Assembly: GCA_019117285.1 (NCBI GenBank)
Contig: DXAA01000017.1
Coordinates: forward strand, 45,905 to 109,904
Length of the DNA: 64,000 nt
Reading direction: 5' to 3'
Origin: Candidatus Limosilactobacillus intestinigallinarum
GTDB lineage: Bacteria; Bacillota; Bacilli; Lactobacillales; Lactobacillaceae
Shown: in pieces, positions 24,664 through 33,824 of the stretch
Layout: every line of letters begins with the position of its first letter
Numbering within the stretch: position 1 is the stretch's first letter
Notes under the pieces: generated by a model
Told to the model about the DNA's origin: nothing
What the model saw: the letters and a program-made list of their open reading frames with translations, nothing else
Database searches by the model: none
Program-made: the position numbers and the translations under genes

Positions 24664-25452
24664 TTAGATAAACTGAACCCCACCATCGATCTGAACGGCC
24701 TGACCGGTCATGTAGTCAGATTTTGGGGATGCCAGGTAGGAGACGTAGTTGGCAACGTCAGATGGGTGTTCAACCCGGCCCATCGTGATGCCATCGATGG
24801 CGGCCTTCAGGTATTGACCCTTCTGGCCACCGTTGATCTCGACCATCTTCTCGTCGATGTAGTCCCACATGTCGGTACCAACGATCCCTGGGCAGTAGGC
24901 ATTGACGGTGATGTGGTCCCGGCCGAGTTCCTTGGCAGCAACCTGGGTCAGGCCCCGGATGGCAAACTTAGTGGCGGAGTAGGCGCCCAGCAGTTCGTAG
25001 CCGATATGGCCGGCGATGCTGGAGGCGTTGATGATCTTACGAACCTTGTCGCCATCATCCTGCTTCTTGAACTGGGCCGCTGCGGCCTGGATCCCGAAGA
25101 GGACACTGTCAACGTTGGTGGCGAAGATCTTGTGGAAGTCTTCCGCTGATTCGTCGACCAGGTTGCCAATCTGGGCAATCCCGGCGTTGTTGATGTAGGT
25201 GTCCAGGCGGCCGAAGTGTTCAACGGCGGTCTTAACCAACATCTCATGGGTTTCCTTCTTGGAAACATCACCAGCGGCGGCAACAACCTGGTAACCCTTG
25301 TCCGCCAGTTCCTTAGTGGTCTTCTCGACTTCGTCTTTGTTGAAGCCGTTGATTACCATGGCATAGCCGTCCTTGCCGAGCTGTTCGGCAATGCCCTTAC
25401 CAATGCCCCGGGAACTACCGGTGATAACAGCAACACGTTTTTCTTCTAACAT
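24664..25452 (-). CDS. acetoin/diacetyl reductase (SDR family)
   Basis: The 262-residue short-chain dehydrogenase has the NAD-binding AVITGSSRGIGKGIAEQLG, YINNAGIAQIG, catalytic Ser in INASSIAGHIGYE and YSATK (Tyr-x-x-x-Lys). PGIVGTDMWDYIDEKMVEIN and the C-terminal MTGQAVQIDGGVQFI match the butanediol dehydrogenase/diacetyl reductase subfamily. It would reduce diacetyl to acetoin, or acetoin to butanediol, with NADH. A decayed relative of the same gene type is found at 30018-30231. Confidence 0.85.
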   Translation of the reverse strand: MLEEKRVAVITGSSRGIGKGIAEQLGKDGYAMVINGFNKDEVEKTTKELADKGYQVVAAAGDVSKKETHEMLVKTAVEHFGRLDTYINNAGIAQIGNLVDESAEDFHKIFATNVDSVLFGIQAAAAQFKKQDDGDKVRKIINASSIAGHIGYELLGAYSATKFAIRGLTQVAAKELGRDHITVNAYCPGIVGTDMWDYIDEKMVEINGGQKGQYLKAAIDGITMGRVEHPSDVANYVSYLASPKSDYMTGQAVQIDGGVQFI

Positions 25453-25856
25453 GTAAAACTACTCCTTTCAATGTGAAACGCTTACAACATGTTCAGTATA
25501 ATACTATTTCCGATGAAGTGTTAATGTTTTGACTCGGCTTTGCGGAATCTTAGTGAGCGTTATTAAACCTTTGCTTTTATGAAGTATGACGGCAATTGGG
25601 TGGAGCTATTGGGGTACCGACATCGTTTTAGAGGAGACTAATAAAGAAGAGCCCTTGTTTTGGCAAGGAAATGCTCCGGCCTATGAATATGATAAGAAGT
25701 ATCAAATACACTAGAATGAGCAACCTTGCTTGGTGACGCGAGGTCATGGTACTGAGCTGCTTTACTTTGAATACAATGAATATTTCGACTATCAGAATAA
25801 AAGAGGACCTTTGATATAATATTAATAAGAGATTATTTAAAAGAAGGAAAATTACA
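25453..25856. other. gene-free stretch with decayed coding traces
   Basis: Near 25473 lies TGTGAAACGCTTACAAC, which resembles a CcpA cre site but is one base short of the consensus. Two short open pieces (EETNKEEPLFWQGNAPAYEY near 25634, and ELLYFEYNEYFDYQNKRG near 25755) look like remains of a former gene. A TATAAT at 25815-25820 is the likely -10 for the mazG-like gene. Confidence 0.5.
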
Positions 25857-26171
25857 ATGGATTATGATCAAACCTTAGCCATGTTAAGAAAGTTTCGTGA
25901 CCAGCGCGACTGGGCCAAATTTCATAATTTGAAAGATCTAGCTATTTCTGTCAACCTGGAAGCCAGCGAGGTATTGGAAATCTTTCAGTGGCAACCGGCA
26001 GATCAGCCGCTAAGTGATCAGGAGAAGAAGCATTTGCAGGATGAGCTGGCGGATACGATGATCTACCTGATCTACATGTTTGATAAACTAGGAATTGACC
26101 CCGGGGATGCCATCAAGAAAAAGGTCAGTTATAACCAATCACGTAAGTGGCCCAAGATTGATCGGAAGTAG
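25857..26171 (+). CDS. MazG-like nucleotide pyrophosphohydrolase
   Basis: The 104-residue protein starts MDYDQTLAMLRKFRDQRDWA and shows the all-alpha NTP-PPase signature: VNLEASEVLEIFQW (E-x-x-E) and LQDELADTMIYLIYM (E-x-x-D), the Mg-binding helix pair. KKVSYNQSRKWP is the usual MazG/RS21-C6 tail. It would hydrolyse (d)NTPs to monophosphates. Its stop is 9 nt from the start of the GIY-YIG/DUF2075 gene, so the two form one operon. Pairing with a nuclease-helicase suggests nucleotide depletion or clean-up in a defence context, which is inference. Confidence 0.85.
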   Translation: MDYDQTLAMLRKFRDQRDWAKFHNLKDLAISVNLEASEVLEIFQWQPADQPLSDQEKKHLQDELADTMIYLIYMFDKLGIDPGDAIKKKVSYNQSRKWPKIDRK

Positions 26172-26180
26172 GTGATTATC

Positions 26181-27905
26181 ATGGCTAAAAAGTATGTTTT
26201 AAAAGAATTTAAGGTTGATCGCCTTTCCAAGACGCCGCAGCCAATTAAGGGCGAAAAAATCGGTATGAAGGATCAAAAACGATTGGAGAAGGGGGATTCC
26301 ATATATATTTATTTTGGGAATACCCACAGCTACGTTGGCCAGACCAAGCACTTTTTGGAGCGGTACAAGCAACACTTCATGCCGCAATCCAAGTTCCATT
26401 TACAAAACTACAAATGTGTAGTGATGTCGTTTGGCCAATTGATCACCCGCAACTCCCTCGACGACATTGAGAGCCAGCTGATTGCCTACATCGCTGCTGA
26501 TGGTAAGCATAAGGAGGTCCTCAGCGATAACTCGACTGTTGGTAACTCAATTATTCCATATACGGACCAGAACCAGGTCAAGAGTGATTTCATCATTCCA
26601 TTTTGGAAGGACCTGTACGATCGTAAGTATGTCCAGACACCTAACCTTGATGTGGTACGGAACTCAATCCTGTTTAAGTATTCACCATTCCACCGGTTGT
26701 CCGATGTTCAGGCCGGGATCATTCAGGAGATCCTTCAGGACAAGGAACATAACTTTGTCATTAACGGGATGGCCGGCACTGGGAAGACGGTGATGCTGAC
26801 CAATTTGGCCGCCGCACTGAGCAAGAAGAATCCAGCCAAGACCGTCGCGGTAATTGTTAAACCAAATTGGGAGAAAACCGCTAAGAAGATCTTCAAAGCT
26901 TATGGGGACAAGGATATTGATGTCTTCACGGCCTTTAAGTACATTAAGTCGGGAAAGCATTACGACTATCTGATTGTCGATGAGGCTCACCGCTTAAGAA
27001 GATACTACCCGAAGAGCAACAACGTGCTTAACGTCATCTTTAAGTACCCGGCTAAGGTAGCTGAGGAGCGGGGGACCAACTATGATCCCCATGCCAATGA
27101 GCTCCTGAAGATTGTACACCAATGCGGGCAATTAGTTTTGCTATATGATCCAAGCCAACAAATTCGGCCGGGGGATGTCACGAAGAAGCAGTTCCAGCAT
27201 GTTGTCCAGCAGAATAACTTCCGCCAGTTCGAGTTGCCAACCGAGTACCGGATCAACATTCAGCCAAGTGCGCACGGTTATCAAAAGGCCTTTACTGGCG
27301 ATAATTTTATCAAGGGTATTAAAGCATTTTTGGGAATTGGCAAACCAAATGATGATTTCTATAAAGAGCTCTTTAAGGATTATCTTATTAATGGTGAGGA
27401 CGCTTACTTTGGTGTATGTGATTCGATTGAGGATCTCTTTGACTACCTGAACGACATGCGCAACTATGATCCGACATCACAGAATCGGGTGGTGGCTGGC
27501 TATTGCCGGAAGTGGGTCAGCCGTCATAGTGATCAGCCGGACTGGGTCGAAGGCGACCATCACTGGAACTGGAATTCCCGCTTGGAAGACTGGATCGATG
27601 CCCCTAACTCTGAAAATGAGATTGGCTCAATCCATGCTGTCCAGGGAATCGATCTGAATTATGTTGGGGTAATCATTGGTAAGGACTTAACGGTTAATGA
27701 CCAAGGCCAGCTGGTTGCTAATCCAAAGTATTACTATGACAACTATGGTAAGTTCAAGAAGGATGATCCGCATCCAGAGTCCTTTGATCGGTTCGTCAAA
27801 AATATCTATTATGTCCTGCTCACCCGGGGAATTGATGGGGTTCGGGTTTACTTTGAGGATCCCAAGGTTGAGAAGCTATTTAAGGACTTTATGGAGATTA
27901 AATAA
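26181..27905 (+). CDS. GIY-YIG-like nuclease fused to DUF2075 helicase domain
   Basis: ATG 26181 follows AGGTGAT; GTG 26172 is possible. The 574-residue protein has an N-terminal segment IYIYFGNTHSYVGQTKHFLE (about 35-60), resembling GIY-YIG nucleases, with a downstream conserved Glu region (DDIESQLIAYIA). A superfamily 1-type helicase/ATPase of the DUF2075 class follows: Walker A INGMAGTGKTVMLTN (near 195-203), Walker B DYLIVDEAHRLRR (near 262) and a C-terminal motif VLLTRGIDGVRVYFED. These domains are linked to Schlafen-like helicases and to anti-phage functions in other proteins. It is A+T-richer than its neighbours and paired with the MazG-like gene. Confidence 0.75.
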   Translation: MAKKYVLKEFKVDRLSKTPQPIKGEKIGMKDQKRLEKGDSIYIYFGNTHSYVGQTKHFLERYKQHFMPQSKFHLQNYKCVVMSFGQLITRNSLDDIESQLIAYIAADGKHKEVLSDNSTVGNSIIPYTDQNQVKSDFIIPFWKDLYDRKYVQTPNLDVVRNSILFKYSPFHRLSDVQAGIIQEILQDKEHNFVINGMAGTGKTVMLTNLAAALSKKNPAKTVAVIVKPNWEKTAKKIFKAYGDKDIDVFTAFKYIKSGKHYDYLIVDEAHRLRRYYPKSNNVLNVIFKYPAKVAEERGTNYDPHANELLKIVHQCGQLVLLYDPSQQIRPGDVTKKQFQHVVQQNNFRQFELPTEYRINIQPSAHGYQKAFTGDNFIKGIKAFLGIGKPNDDFYKELFKDYLINGEDAYFGVCDSIEDLFDYLNDMRNYDPTSQNRVVAGYCRKWVSRHSDQPDWVEGDHHWNWNSRLEDWIDAPNSENEIGSIHAVQGIDLNYVGVIIGKDLTVNDQGQLVANPKYYYDNYGKFKKDDPHPESFDRFVKNIYYVLLTRGIDGVRVYFEDPKVEKLFKDFMEIK

Positions 27906-27958
27906 CTAAGTGTCTTGCTAAGGCATCCACGCTGATTTAACGAAAGCAGGGGAGAGCA

Positions 27959-28849
27959 ATGAACTACGAACAGCTGCTATACGTTACCGAGTTGGCCAAC
28001 CACCGCACCCTGCAGGCGACAGCGGACTTCCTGCACATCTCCAAGTCGGGGTTGAGTCAGTCGATCTCCCAACTGGAGGATGAGCTGGGGGTCCGGATCT
28101 TCGCGCGGAGCCACCAGGGGATGACCCTGACCGATCAGGGGCAAGAACTGCTGCCGTACATCAAGTCAATGATGGCGGCCAAAGTTAACCTGGTTCACCA
28201 GGCCAGTCGTTTGGGAAAGCTGAACAAGCGCCACACCATTCGCCTAGCCTATACCAATACCTTCTTAAAGCCCATGTTAACCGAGTTCCTCAAGGCCGAT
28301 GATGCAAACACCACGCTGATGCTGAAGCGGGAGGCGAGCGCGACGATCATCGAGCAGGTCCGCCGCCAGGAACTGGATGCGGGATTTATCGCAATTGACA
28401 GCAGGCACCAAGCCGACCTGCTGGGTCTGCAGTTCATCAAGGTTCATGAAGGCCACATCAGTCTGATCACCAGTCAGCACAACCCGCTGGTGAAGAAGGG
28501 TCAGCTAACCACGGCGGACCTAGTCGACCAGCAGTTTGCCCTCTTCAACGATCCTTACAATGACCAATTGTTTGAGCACCTGCAGTTCATCTGCGGCCCC
28601 TTGGAAACGGTGGCCCGCCTTGACGACAGCTGGGCGATGTACACCGTGATCACCGAGCTGAACGCGGTTTGCCTGGCGCGGGACTGGCAGGCTCGGCATT
28701 CCACCAACGAATTGCTGGCCAGCCTGCCCAAGATTAATCTAGGTAGCATCATCGATGATCAATTCACCATGGGCTGGGTCATCAATCCCGCCGCGCAATT
28801 GGACCAATTCACGCAGACACTGATTGAGAACATCAACAAACAGCTCTAA
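27959..28849 (+). CDS. LysR-family transcriptional regulator
   Basis: The 296-residue protein has an N-terminal winged helix-turn-helix (ATADFLHISKSGLSQSISQL, then EDELGVRIFARSHQGMTLTD). A periplasmic-binding-like effector domain follows (about 90-290). LysR regulators usually control a neighbouring gene; the convergent OYE-family gene at 28950 is broken, so the original target may be lost. It starts behind GGGGAGAG, 53 nt after the helicase gene. Confidence 0.85.
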   Translation: MNYEQLLYVTELANHRTLQATADFLHISKSGLSQSISQLEDELGVRIFARSHQGMTLTDQGQELLPYIKSMMAAKVNLVHQASRLGKLNKRHTIRLAYTNTFLKPMLTEFLKADDANTTLMLKREASATIIEQVRRQELDAGFIAIDSRHQADLLGLQFIKVHEGHISLITSQHNPLVKKGQLTTADLVDQQFALFNDPYNDQLFEHLQFICGPLETVARLDDSWAMYTVITELNAVCLARDWQARHSTNELLASLPKINLGSIIDDQFTMGWVINPAAQLDQFTQTLIENINKQL

Positions 28850-28889
28850 CAAAGCCAGTTAGCAGTTGCTAACTGGGTTGGTGATACGC

Positions 28890-28930
28890 AAAAAGCCTTC
28901 AGCAACTTAAAACCATGCTGAAGGCTTTTG
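28890..28930. terminator. bidirectional terminator (repeated sequence, copy 1)
   Basis: AAAAAGCCTTCAGCA pairs with TGCTGAAGGCTTTT. A nearly identical hairpin with the same loop start (ACTTA) is at 31351-31394. Confidence 0.85.
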
Positions 28931-28949
28931 TAATTGTCATGCGATAGCT

Positions 28950-30044
28950 TTACTTCTTGAAGTGGTCAAGGTTGAAAGAGGAGCTGGTCCCGTTCTTCAG
29001 GACATCCTTGTTCAAAGAACCCGCCTGGTGCAAGGCGTAGATGGATTCCCGGCCCGGCAGGTGGGGCTCCATCTGCGGATCGGAGAAGAGGTTGATCAGG
29101 CCAGGAGTGAGGTGGGATTTCTTAACCTGCTCCGGTGAGATCTGACGAATGATCTCGTCGCCCCGTCCTTCACTGATCTTGAGGCCAATCTGCGGATCGA
29201 TCAGGGTTGCCCGGGCCATTGCGACCAGGTCGGTCAGCTTCAGGGCATCCTCGGCATCTTCCTCAGACATTACATCGCCGACGATGATCTCCTTGGCATC
29301 GTCACCGATCGCCGGTTGGAACAGCTCGGCAAAGGTCTTGTCGGAATCCTTGGGTTTGGCATCGTACTTTGGCAGGGAGAGATGGATGTAGTCCAGGTCG
29401 TAGTGGTCGGTGATCGCCTTGATCAGCTGGGTGGATTCGTGCCAGGTGTAGCCGACCGTCTGGTGAATCTCCTCGGGGCTGATCCGGTAGCCGACGATGA
29501 AGTCCTTTGGGGCGTATTCCTTCACGACGCGCATTACTTCCTTGACCACGGCCAATGGGAAGTTCATCCGCTTTTCCAGGCTGCCGCCCCAGTGATCGGT
29601 CCGGTGGTTGGAGAAGGCGGAGAAGAACTGCTGGATCAGGTAGTGGTTGGCCCCGTGGATCTCAACCCCGTCAAAGCCACAGTCGATGGCCCGCTTGGTC
29701 GCCGCACCAAAGTCCTTGACCACGTCTTGGACCTCGGCGTCCGTTAATTCATGAACTGGGTAATCAATCCATGGGAAGTCCATCATGCTCGGCACTTCGA
29801 CCGTCCGCCCGAGCTTCGGGGCGTAGTTGGCTTCCCGGCCGGAGTGGACCAGTTGTAGAATGGCCTTGTTGCCATCCTTCTTCAGGGCCTGGGCCACCTT
29901 GGTCATCCCCGGCTTGAACCGGTCGTCATAGATTGCTAACTGTTCACGATCTTTGGCCCAGCTCCGGGATGGACCCCCATTCTTGCGGACCGAGGTGTAC
30001 TCGACGATGACCATCCCCGCCGCCAAGGTCGCTGGCGACATCAA
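28950..30044 (-). pseudogene. old-yellow-enzyme-type NADH:flavin oxidoreductase, 5' end lost
   Basis: The frame has GMVIVEYTSVRKNGGPSRSW, LVHSGREANYAPKLG, DGVEIHGANHYLIQQFFSAF and RTDHWGGSLEKRMNFPLAVV, all typical of OYE/2,4-dienoyl-CoA reductase-like flavoproteins. The usual first 35-45 residues (beta-barrel start with the FMN-site NR-VMAPMT motif) are missing. The frame begins at a TTG inside sequence that belongs to an SDR gene on the other strand. The join lies near 30018-30025, so a deletion or rearrangement fused two gene remnants. The fold would lack part of the FMN site. Confidence 0.8.
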
Positions 30045-30231
30045 TCAGCACGGTGGTCATGCCGTTGCGGTCTTAGGGTGATGTTACCAAGAAGCGTGAC
30101 ACCGAGAAGACGGCGGTTGACAACTTCGGTCGGACCGGGCAGCCAACTTTATTTCCTACCTGGCATCGCACAAGGCTGACTACATGACCGGTCAGACCGT
30201 GCAGATTGGCGGTGGGATGACGATGATTTAA
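30018..30231 (+). pseudogene. SDR (acetoin reductase-type) remnant
   Basis: The plus strand reads AKVAGDINQHGGHAVAV, then DVTKKRDTEKTAVDNFGR, then after a large internal deletion SYLASHKADYMTGQTVQIGG to a stop at 30229-30231. These are pieces of one SDR related to the intact gene at 24664. Stops and shifts separate the pieces. Confidence 0.75.
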
Positions 30232-30455
30232 TTAAGTATCCGCCAACAGGGTTAATCTTTTTGCAGTGACGTGACGATTTCTTCAGTGACTAGCACAACC
30301 TTATCATGGGTCGCCATCTTTAGTTTCCCAGAGACTATAATAATTAGTTGAAGATATCGTTGCGAAAGTTGCACATGAAAATACAGCTGATTCGAGCAAG
30401 AAGTGCATGCTGCTTGACAGGGTGCCAATACAATCGGTTTCGAGGGAGTATCAAT

Positions 30456-31208
30456 ATGAAAATTTGTCCAAACTGCGGAAAAGAAAATAGGAACGATGCG
30501 AAATTCTGTTCTAATTGTGGCTATGATTTTACCAAGGGTGATCGTTCAACTAATGCAAACGACAAGGACCAACCATTTACGAGAAATTCAGCGCGAAAAC
30601 GAGCTAAATCAACCAAGGCGCGCTGGATAATTGGTGTCGTAATTCTCCTATGCGTCTTGGGAGGTGGATGGTTCTTCTTCCATAATGAATATCAAGCTGC
30701 TCCTCGCAGCAATCAAACTGCCACCCAAAGTGCCAATACTAATGCTCAGTCAAATAATGCAACTAGCACGCAAAATAGTAGTTCCGTCAATTCAACTGCT
30801 GACAACTCGGCTAAATTATCAACAGATATTGGCCCAAAGGAGACAGCGGCAGCAATCGCCTATTATGCTAAGGAATCTGGCCTTGAGGGTTGGAAAGAGT
30901 ACTTCAACGAGGATGATGATCTAACCATTATCCTTGATTCGAATTACGCATCTGAATTGTCTGCCCCAGGCCAGGGGATGGTTTATGGGGTTCTTAATTC
31001 ACAAATCAACGCTAACGGCATTACGAGAAAGGTTTACACGATCGATAAGGATAATACCGTCAACATCTATAACTTATCAGTTAATCCTGATACGCCACTT
31101 AAGAGCGTTTCAAAGGATGAAATCATCCAATACATTAACGATCATGGCGACACTGCTGCCGTGAAAAAGTTGGGATCTAATATCACCTTGGACCAAGAAT
31201 CAAATTAA
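30456..31208 (+). CDS. zinc-ribbon membrane protein with Lreu_0056-like extracellular domain
   Basis: ATG 30456 follows GAGGGAG; the upstream frame extension is not credible. The 250-residue protein opens with a double-CxxC zinc ribbon (MKICPNCGKENRNDAKFCSN). A basic linker, one membrane helix (WIIGVVILLCVLGGGWFFF, about 51-70) and a Gln/Asn/Ser/Thr-rich tether (about 75-115) follow. The C-terminal domain (KETAAAIAYYAKESGLEGWK, SAPGQGMVYGVLNSQI, YTIDKDNTVNIYN) is shared with the lipoproteins at 15457 and 40913. The topology places the ribbon inside and the domain outside the cell. Function unknown. Confidence 0.75.
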   Translation: MKICPNCGKENRNDAKFCSNCGYDFTKGDRSTNANDKDQPFTRNSARKRAKSTKARWIIGVVILLCVLGGGWFFFHNEYQAAPRSNQTATQSANTNAQSNNATSTQNSSSVNSTADNSAKLSTDIGPKETAAAIAYYAKESGLEGWKEYFNEDDDLTIILDSNYASELSAPGQGMVYGVLNSQINANGITRKVYTIDKDNTVNIYNLSVNPDTPLKSVSKDEIIQYINDHGDTAAVKKLGSNITLDQESN

Positions 31209-31217
31209 TAAGACGTG

Positions 31218-31257
31218 AAAAAGTATTGCCGAGCAAAAGTTAGGCAATGCTTTTTAA
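31218..31257 (+). terminator. terminator after the zinc-ribbon gene
   Basis: AAAAAGTATTGCC pairs with GGCAATGCTTTTT around a 12-nt loop. Confidence 0.8.
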
Positions 31258-31350
31258 TATTACAAGCTTGAAGCGGGCAAGTTTTTCCATGTGCTAATCT
31301 GATATGGTTTAAGTGGCTAAACAACAGTAACCATTGATATGAGTGTACGC

Positions 31351-31394
31351 AAAAAGCCTCCAGCAACTTAGTAGGACCTTGCTGAAGGCTTTTG
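31351..31394. terminator. terminator-like hairpin (repeated sequence, copy 2)
   Basis: AAAAAGCCTCCAGCA and TTGCTGAAGGCTTTT form the same hairpin as at 28890-28930. No intact gene ends just before it. The surrounding 31209-31545 holds no gene that I can see, so the hairpin may mark a lost or moved gene. Confidence 0.6.
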
Positions 31395-31545
31395 TGTTCG
31401 TCATGAGCTGTGCACTCGACAACGTATCTTTATCATCATTGTATCAAAGTTTAGATTATTATCTACTAATGGATTCTGTCAATCAATCCGCTTTAGTAAA
31501 TAGCATCAACGCAGATTAATCGGCATTAATTTCAATGGTCGTGAA

Positions 31546-32466
31546 TTATTCATACCGCCTTAAAATCTTACGTAGTTGCCTAATGTAATCACGCTGCAAT
31601 TGGCTGGGTGCAAGCACCTTGATTTCACCGCCATATGATAGCAAATAGGTAAGCAGGTATTGATATTCTTCATGGGTATACACGCCAACCAATTTATGAC
31701 CTTGCAAGGCCATTCCTGGATAGTGATTTTTCAAGAAGTGCTCACGGCCAGCAGCGGTTAGTTCACATTCAAAATTTACCGTTTGCTTCCTTTGCTGTTC
31801 CTGGTTAACACGCTGGTCAAGTTCAGCGAAGATATACGGGGCGTCTTTTGGCAGCTCACGATATTGCGCTAATAGATCGCACCGATAACGGAAGAACCGC
31901 TCCGCTGCAATATCAATTCCTTCAACAAACCAATTCCCATTTCGATACAGTAAGCGGCGCAATTGCGCTTCCTGGATCACTTTGCCATCCTGCTGGGCGC
32001 TAAAGCGAACCAATTTAAACCTCAAGATTGCCGCTAACAACTGGTGTAGGTGATCGTTATGGTGAACGCTCGGAATTCGGTAATAGTCAACAACCTGCTC
32101 CATCTGCTGCACTGTTTTCCGCTGCTTATCTGGTAATGAGTTTAATAAGCGGTCGGCAATCCGGGGATATGATTGCTGGAAGGGATTACTCCTCAGCAGG
32201 CGCAGGGCATTGATGGCAAAAAAGATGGCGGTAATTTCACCACTGGTGAAGTTAATCGGAATCAGCGGTTCCTTATTGATGAGATGATACCCACCATACT
32301 TTCCCGGTTCACTATAAATTGCTAGCCCCATCTCTTCTAATGCGAGGAGGTCCCGCAAGGCCGTCCGCTTTGAAATCCCAAATTCATGGATCAAGTCCTT
32401 TAAATTGAAGTGGTGATGATTATCTAGGTAACTGATCTCCTGTACCAATCGTTCTGATTTTTTCAT
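31546..32466 (-). CDS. WYL-domain transcriptional regulator (YafY/DeoR type)
   Basis: ATG 32466 lies behind AGAGGGAT. The 306-residue protein has an N-terminal HTH (FNLKDLIHEFGISKRTALRD) with ALEEMGLAIYSEPGKYGGYH, typical of HTH_11 regulators. A middle WYL-type region follows (KVIQEAQLRRLLYRNGNWFV, RFFRYRCDLLAQYR) with a C-terminal WCX-like extension (about 220-306). Such proteins sense small ligands or nucleic acids. It is divergent from the azoreductase-like gene at 32549, 82 nt away, which is its likely target. Confidence 0.8.
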   Translation of the reverse strand: MKKSERLVQEISYLDNHHHFNLKDLIHEFGISKRTALRDLLALEEMGLAIYSEPGKYGGYHLINKEPLIPINFTSGEITAIFFAINALRLLRSNPFQQSYPRIADRLLNSLPDKQRKTVQQMEQVVDYYRIPSVHHNDHLHQLLAAILRFKLVRFSAQQDGKVIQEAQLRRLLYRNGNWFVEGIDIAAERFFRYRCDLLAQYRELPKDAPYIFAELDQRVNQEQQRKQTVNFECELTAAGREHFLKNHYPGMALQGHKLVGVYTHEEYQYLLTYLLSYGGEIKVLAPSQLQRDYIRQLRKILRRYE

Positions 32467-32548
32467 TGTTATCCCTCTTATTGGTGCCATAATTTGTCAC
32501 CTTTTAATCTTACACTAACAGATAAATAGGAAAAGAGGTATATCAATA

Positions 32549-33196
32549 ATGAAAACACTGATCATTAACGCTCACCCAGACTTTAATAACGTTGCTGACC
32601 ACTACTCCCTGCAGCTCCAGCAGCACTTTATCAAAGACGTGCAAGAAAAGTACCCGGGTACTGAAATCACGACCCTCAACTTATACCAGCACCGGATCCC
32701 GCGGCTCGAATACGGTGATCACGGCTTATTTACAGCCTGGAATACAGGGGAGACTAATAATCCAACGATCATTGCGACGTAACAGGCACACCAAAAACTG
32801 CTCGCCCAATTTTTGGCGCATCACCGCATCGTCATCACCCTTCCTCTCCATAGTTTCAACATCCCCTCACGGCTAAAGGACTACCTCGACAACATCATGA
32901 TTGCTGGCAAGGCATTCCGCTATGTTCACAATGGCTCGGTGCCACTCCTAACTGATGACCGTAAAGTAATGGTGTTGCAAGCAAGCGGGTCCATCTATAC
33001 GCAAAATGACCGTTACGCTAATCTTGATTTTTCGGTCCAATATCTTAAGGAGATGTTCACCAATATCATGGGCTTTAATTCCTTTGAACTCGTGCGCGCA
33101 CAAGGGACTTCAACGAGTCACTGGAATGATCAATCCATTTCCATTAATGAAAGTTTTGCGACGCTTGATCGCAAAATAGCAGAGTTTTATTGCTAA
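32549..33196 (+). pseudogene. FMN-dependent NADH-azoreductase-like gene with in-frame stop
   Basis: The frame starts MKTLIINAHPDFNNVADHYS with a flavodoxin-like fold and continues in the same phase past a TAA at 32780-32782 (IIAT-stop-QAHQKLLAQFLAHH). The rest is well conserved: LPLHSFNIPSRLKDYLDNIM, VMVLQASGSIYTQND and YLKEMFTNIMGF, the AzoR/NQO pattern. A single change of a sense codon (for example CAA or GAA) to TAA explains the break. The two halves (77 and 137 residues) are unlikely to work separately. The WYL regulator next door probably controlled it. Confidence 0.8.
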
Positions 33197-33294
33197 CCCA
33201 ACATGAAAGGCGGCGGGCTCACAACTAACTAGAATTAGCTTTCGTTTGGAAGGAGGGTAGAGCCGAAAATAATATATGAGGCATCACAACTATT

Positions 33295-33335
33295 AAGATA
33301 CATTTATCCGCTTTGCTGTATCTTTTCTCTTTTAA
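33295..33335 (+). terminator. rho-independent terminator
   Basis: AAGATACA pairs with TGTATCTT around a 14-nt loop and is followed by TTCTCTTTT. It lies about 100 nt after the azoreductase frame. Confidence 0.6.
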
Positions 33336-33389
33336 ATTCAACACGATCGCACTATAATTAAGTAAGCGGATTCAAAGGAGGTACCTATA

Positions 33390-33809
33390 TTGGCGGATAA
33401 AGTTCTATACCAAACGATAGTTGAAAATTCTGCGGGCATTGAAGGCCATGCAAAAGTCATTTCCGGCGGCGACCTTGATGTTCTAACGAGCAACCCTGTT
33501 CACGATACACCGGGCACTAATCCGGAACAGTTAATTGGCCTTGCCCTTGCGACTTGTCTAAATGCGACGATCGAGGCTGAGGAAAAGCGCCGCAGTCTTC
33601 CTCATAAGAGCGCCGTTCGCGTTGGCGTCAAATTGGGTTTTGATAATCCCGGCTTCCAATTTTGGCTGGATGCTCAAGTGAGAATCCCCCAAGTCAGTCG
33701 TGAGGAGGCCACGGCCATTTTAGCGAAATGTGAAAAGCGCTGTCCGGTTGCTAAATTGCTCCAAAACAGTGCCAACGTTAAGGTCCACCTGGTTGATGAA
33801 TTTAACTAG
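33390..33809 (+). CDS. OsmC/Ohr-family peroxide-reducing protein
   Basis: A TTG start lies behind AAAGGAGGT. The 139-residue protein has the paired redox cysteines of the family: LALATCLNATIEAEEKRR (first Cys) and AKCEKRCPVAKLLQNS (second Cys, with CPVAK typical of OsmC). NPEQLIGLALATC is the conserved helix. It would reduce organic hydroperoxides using lipoyl or thiol donors. The lipoate ligase gene begins 15 nt downstream, which is notable because Ohr/OsmC enzymes can be reduced by lipoylated proteins. Confidence 0.85.
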   Translation: MADKVLYQTIVENSAGIEGHAKVISGGDLDVLTSNPVHDTPGTNPEQLIGLALATCLNATIEAEEKRRSLPHKSAVRVGVKLGFDNPGFQFWLDAQVRIPQVSREEATAILAKCEKRCPVAKLLQNSANVKVHLVDEFN

Positions 33810-33824
33810 AAGAAGGTAAATAAC

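Noticed and set aside
25473..25489. CcpA cre site upstream of the acetoin reductase gene
   Set aside because: TGTGAAACGCTTACAAC resembles a cre element but is one base short of the consensus spacing; it is noted only as a weak possibility.
28890..31394. Repeated AAAAAGCC-CAGCA hairpins as a transposon or CRISPR-like repeat
   Set aside because: There are only two copies, both with terminator form and position; no regular spacing or spacers exist.
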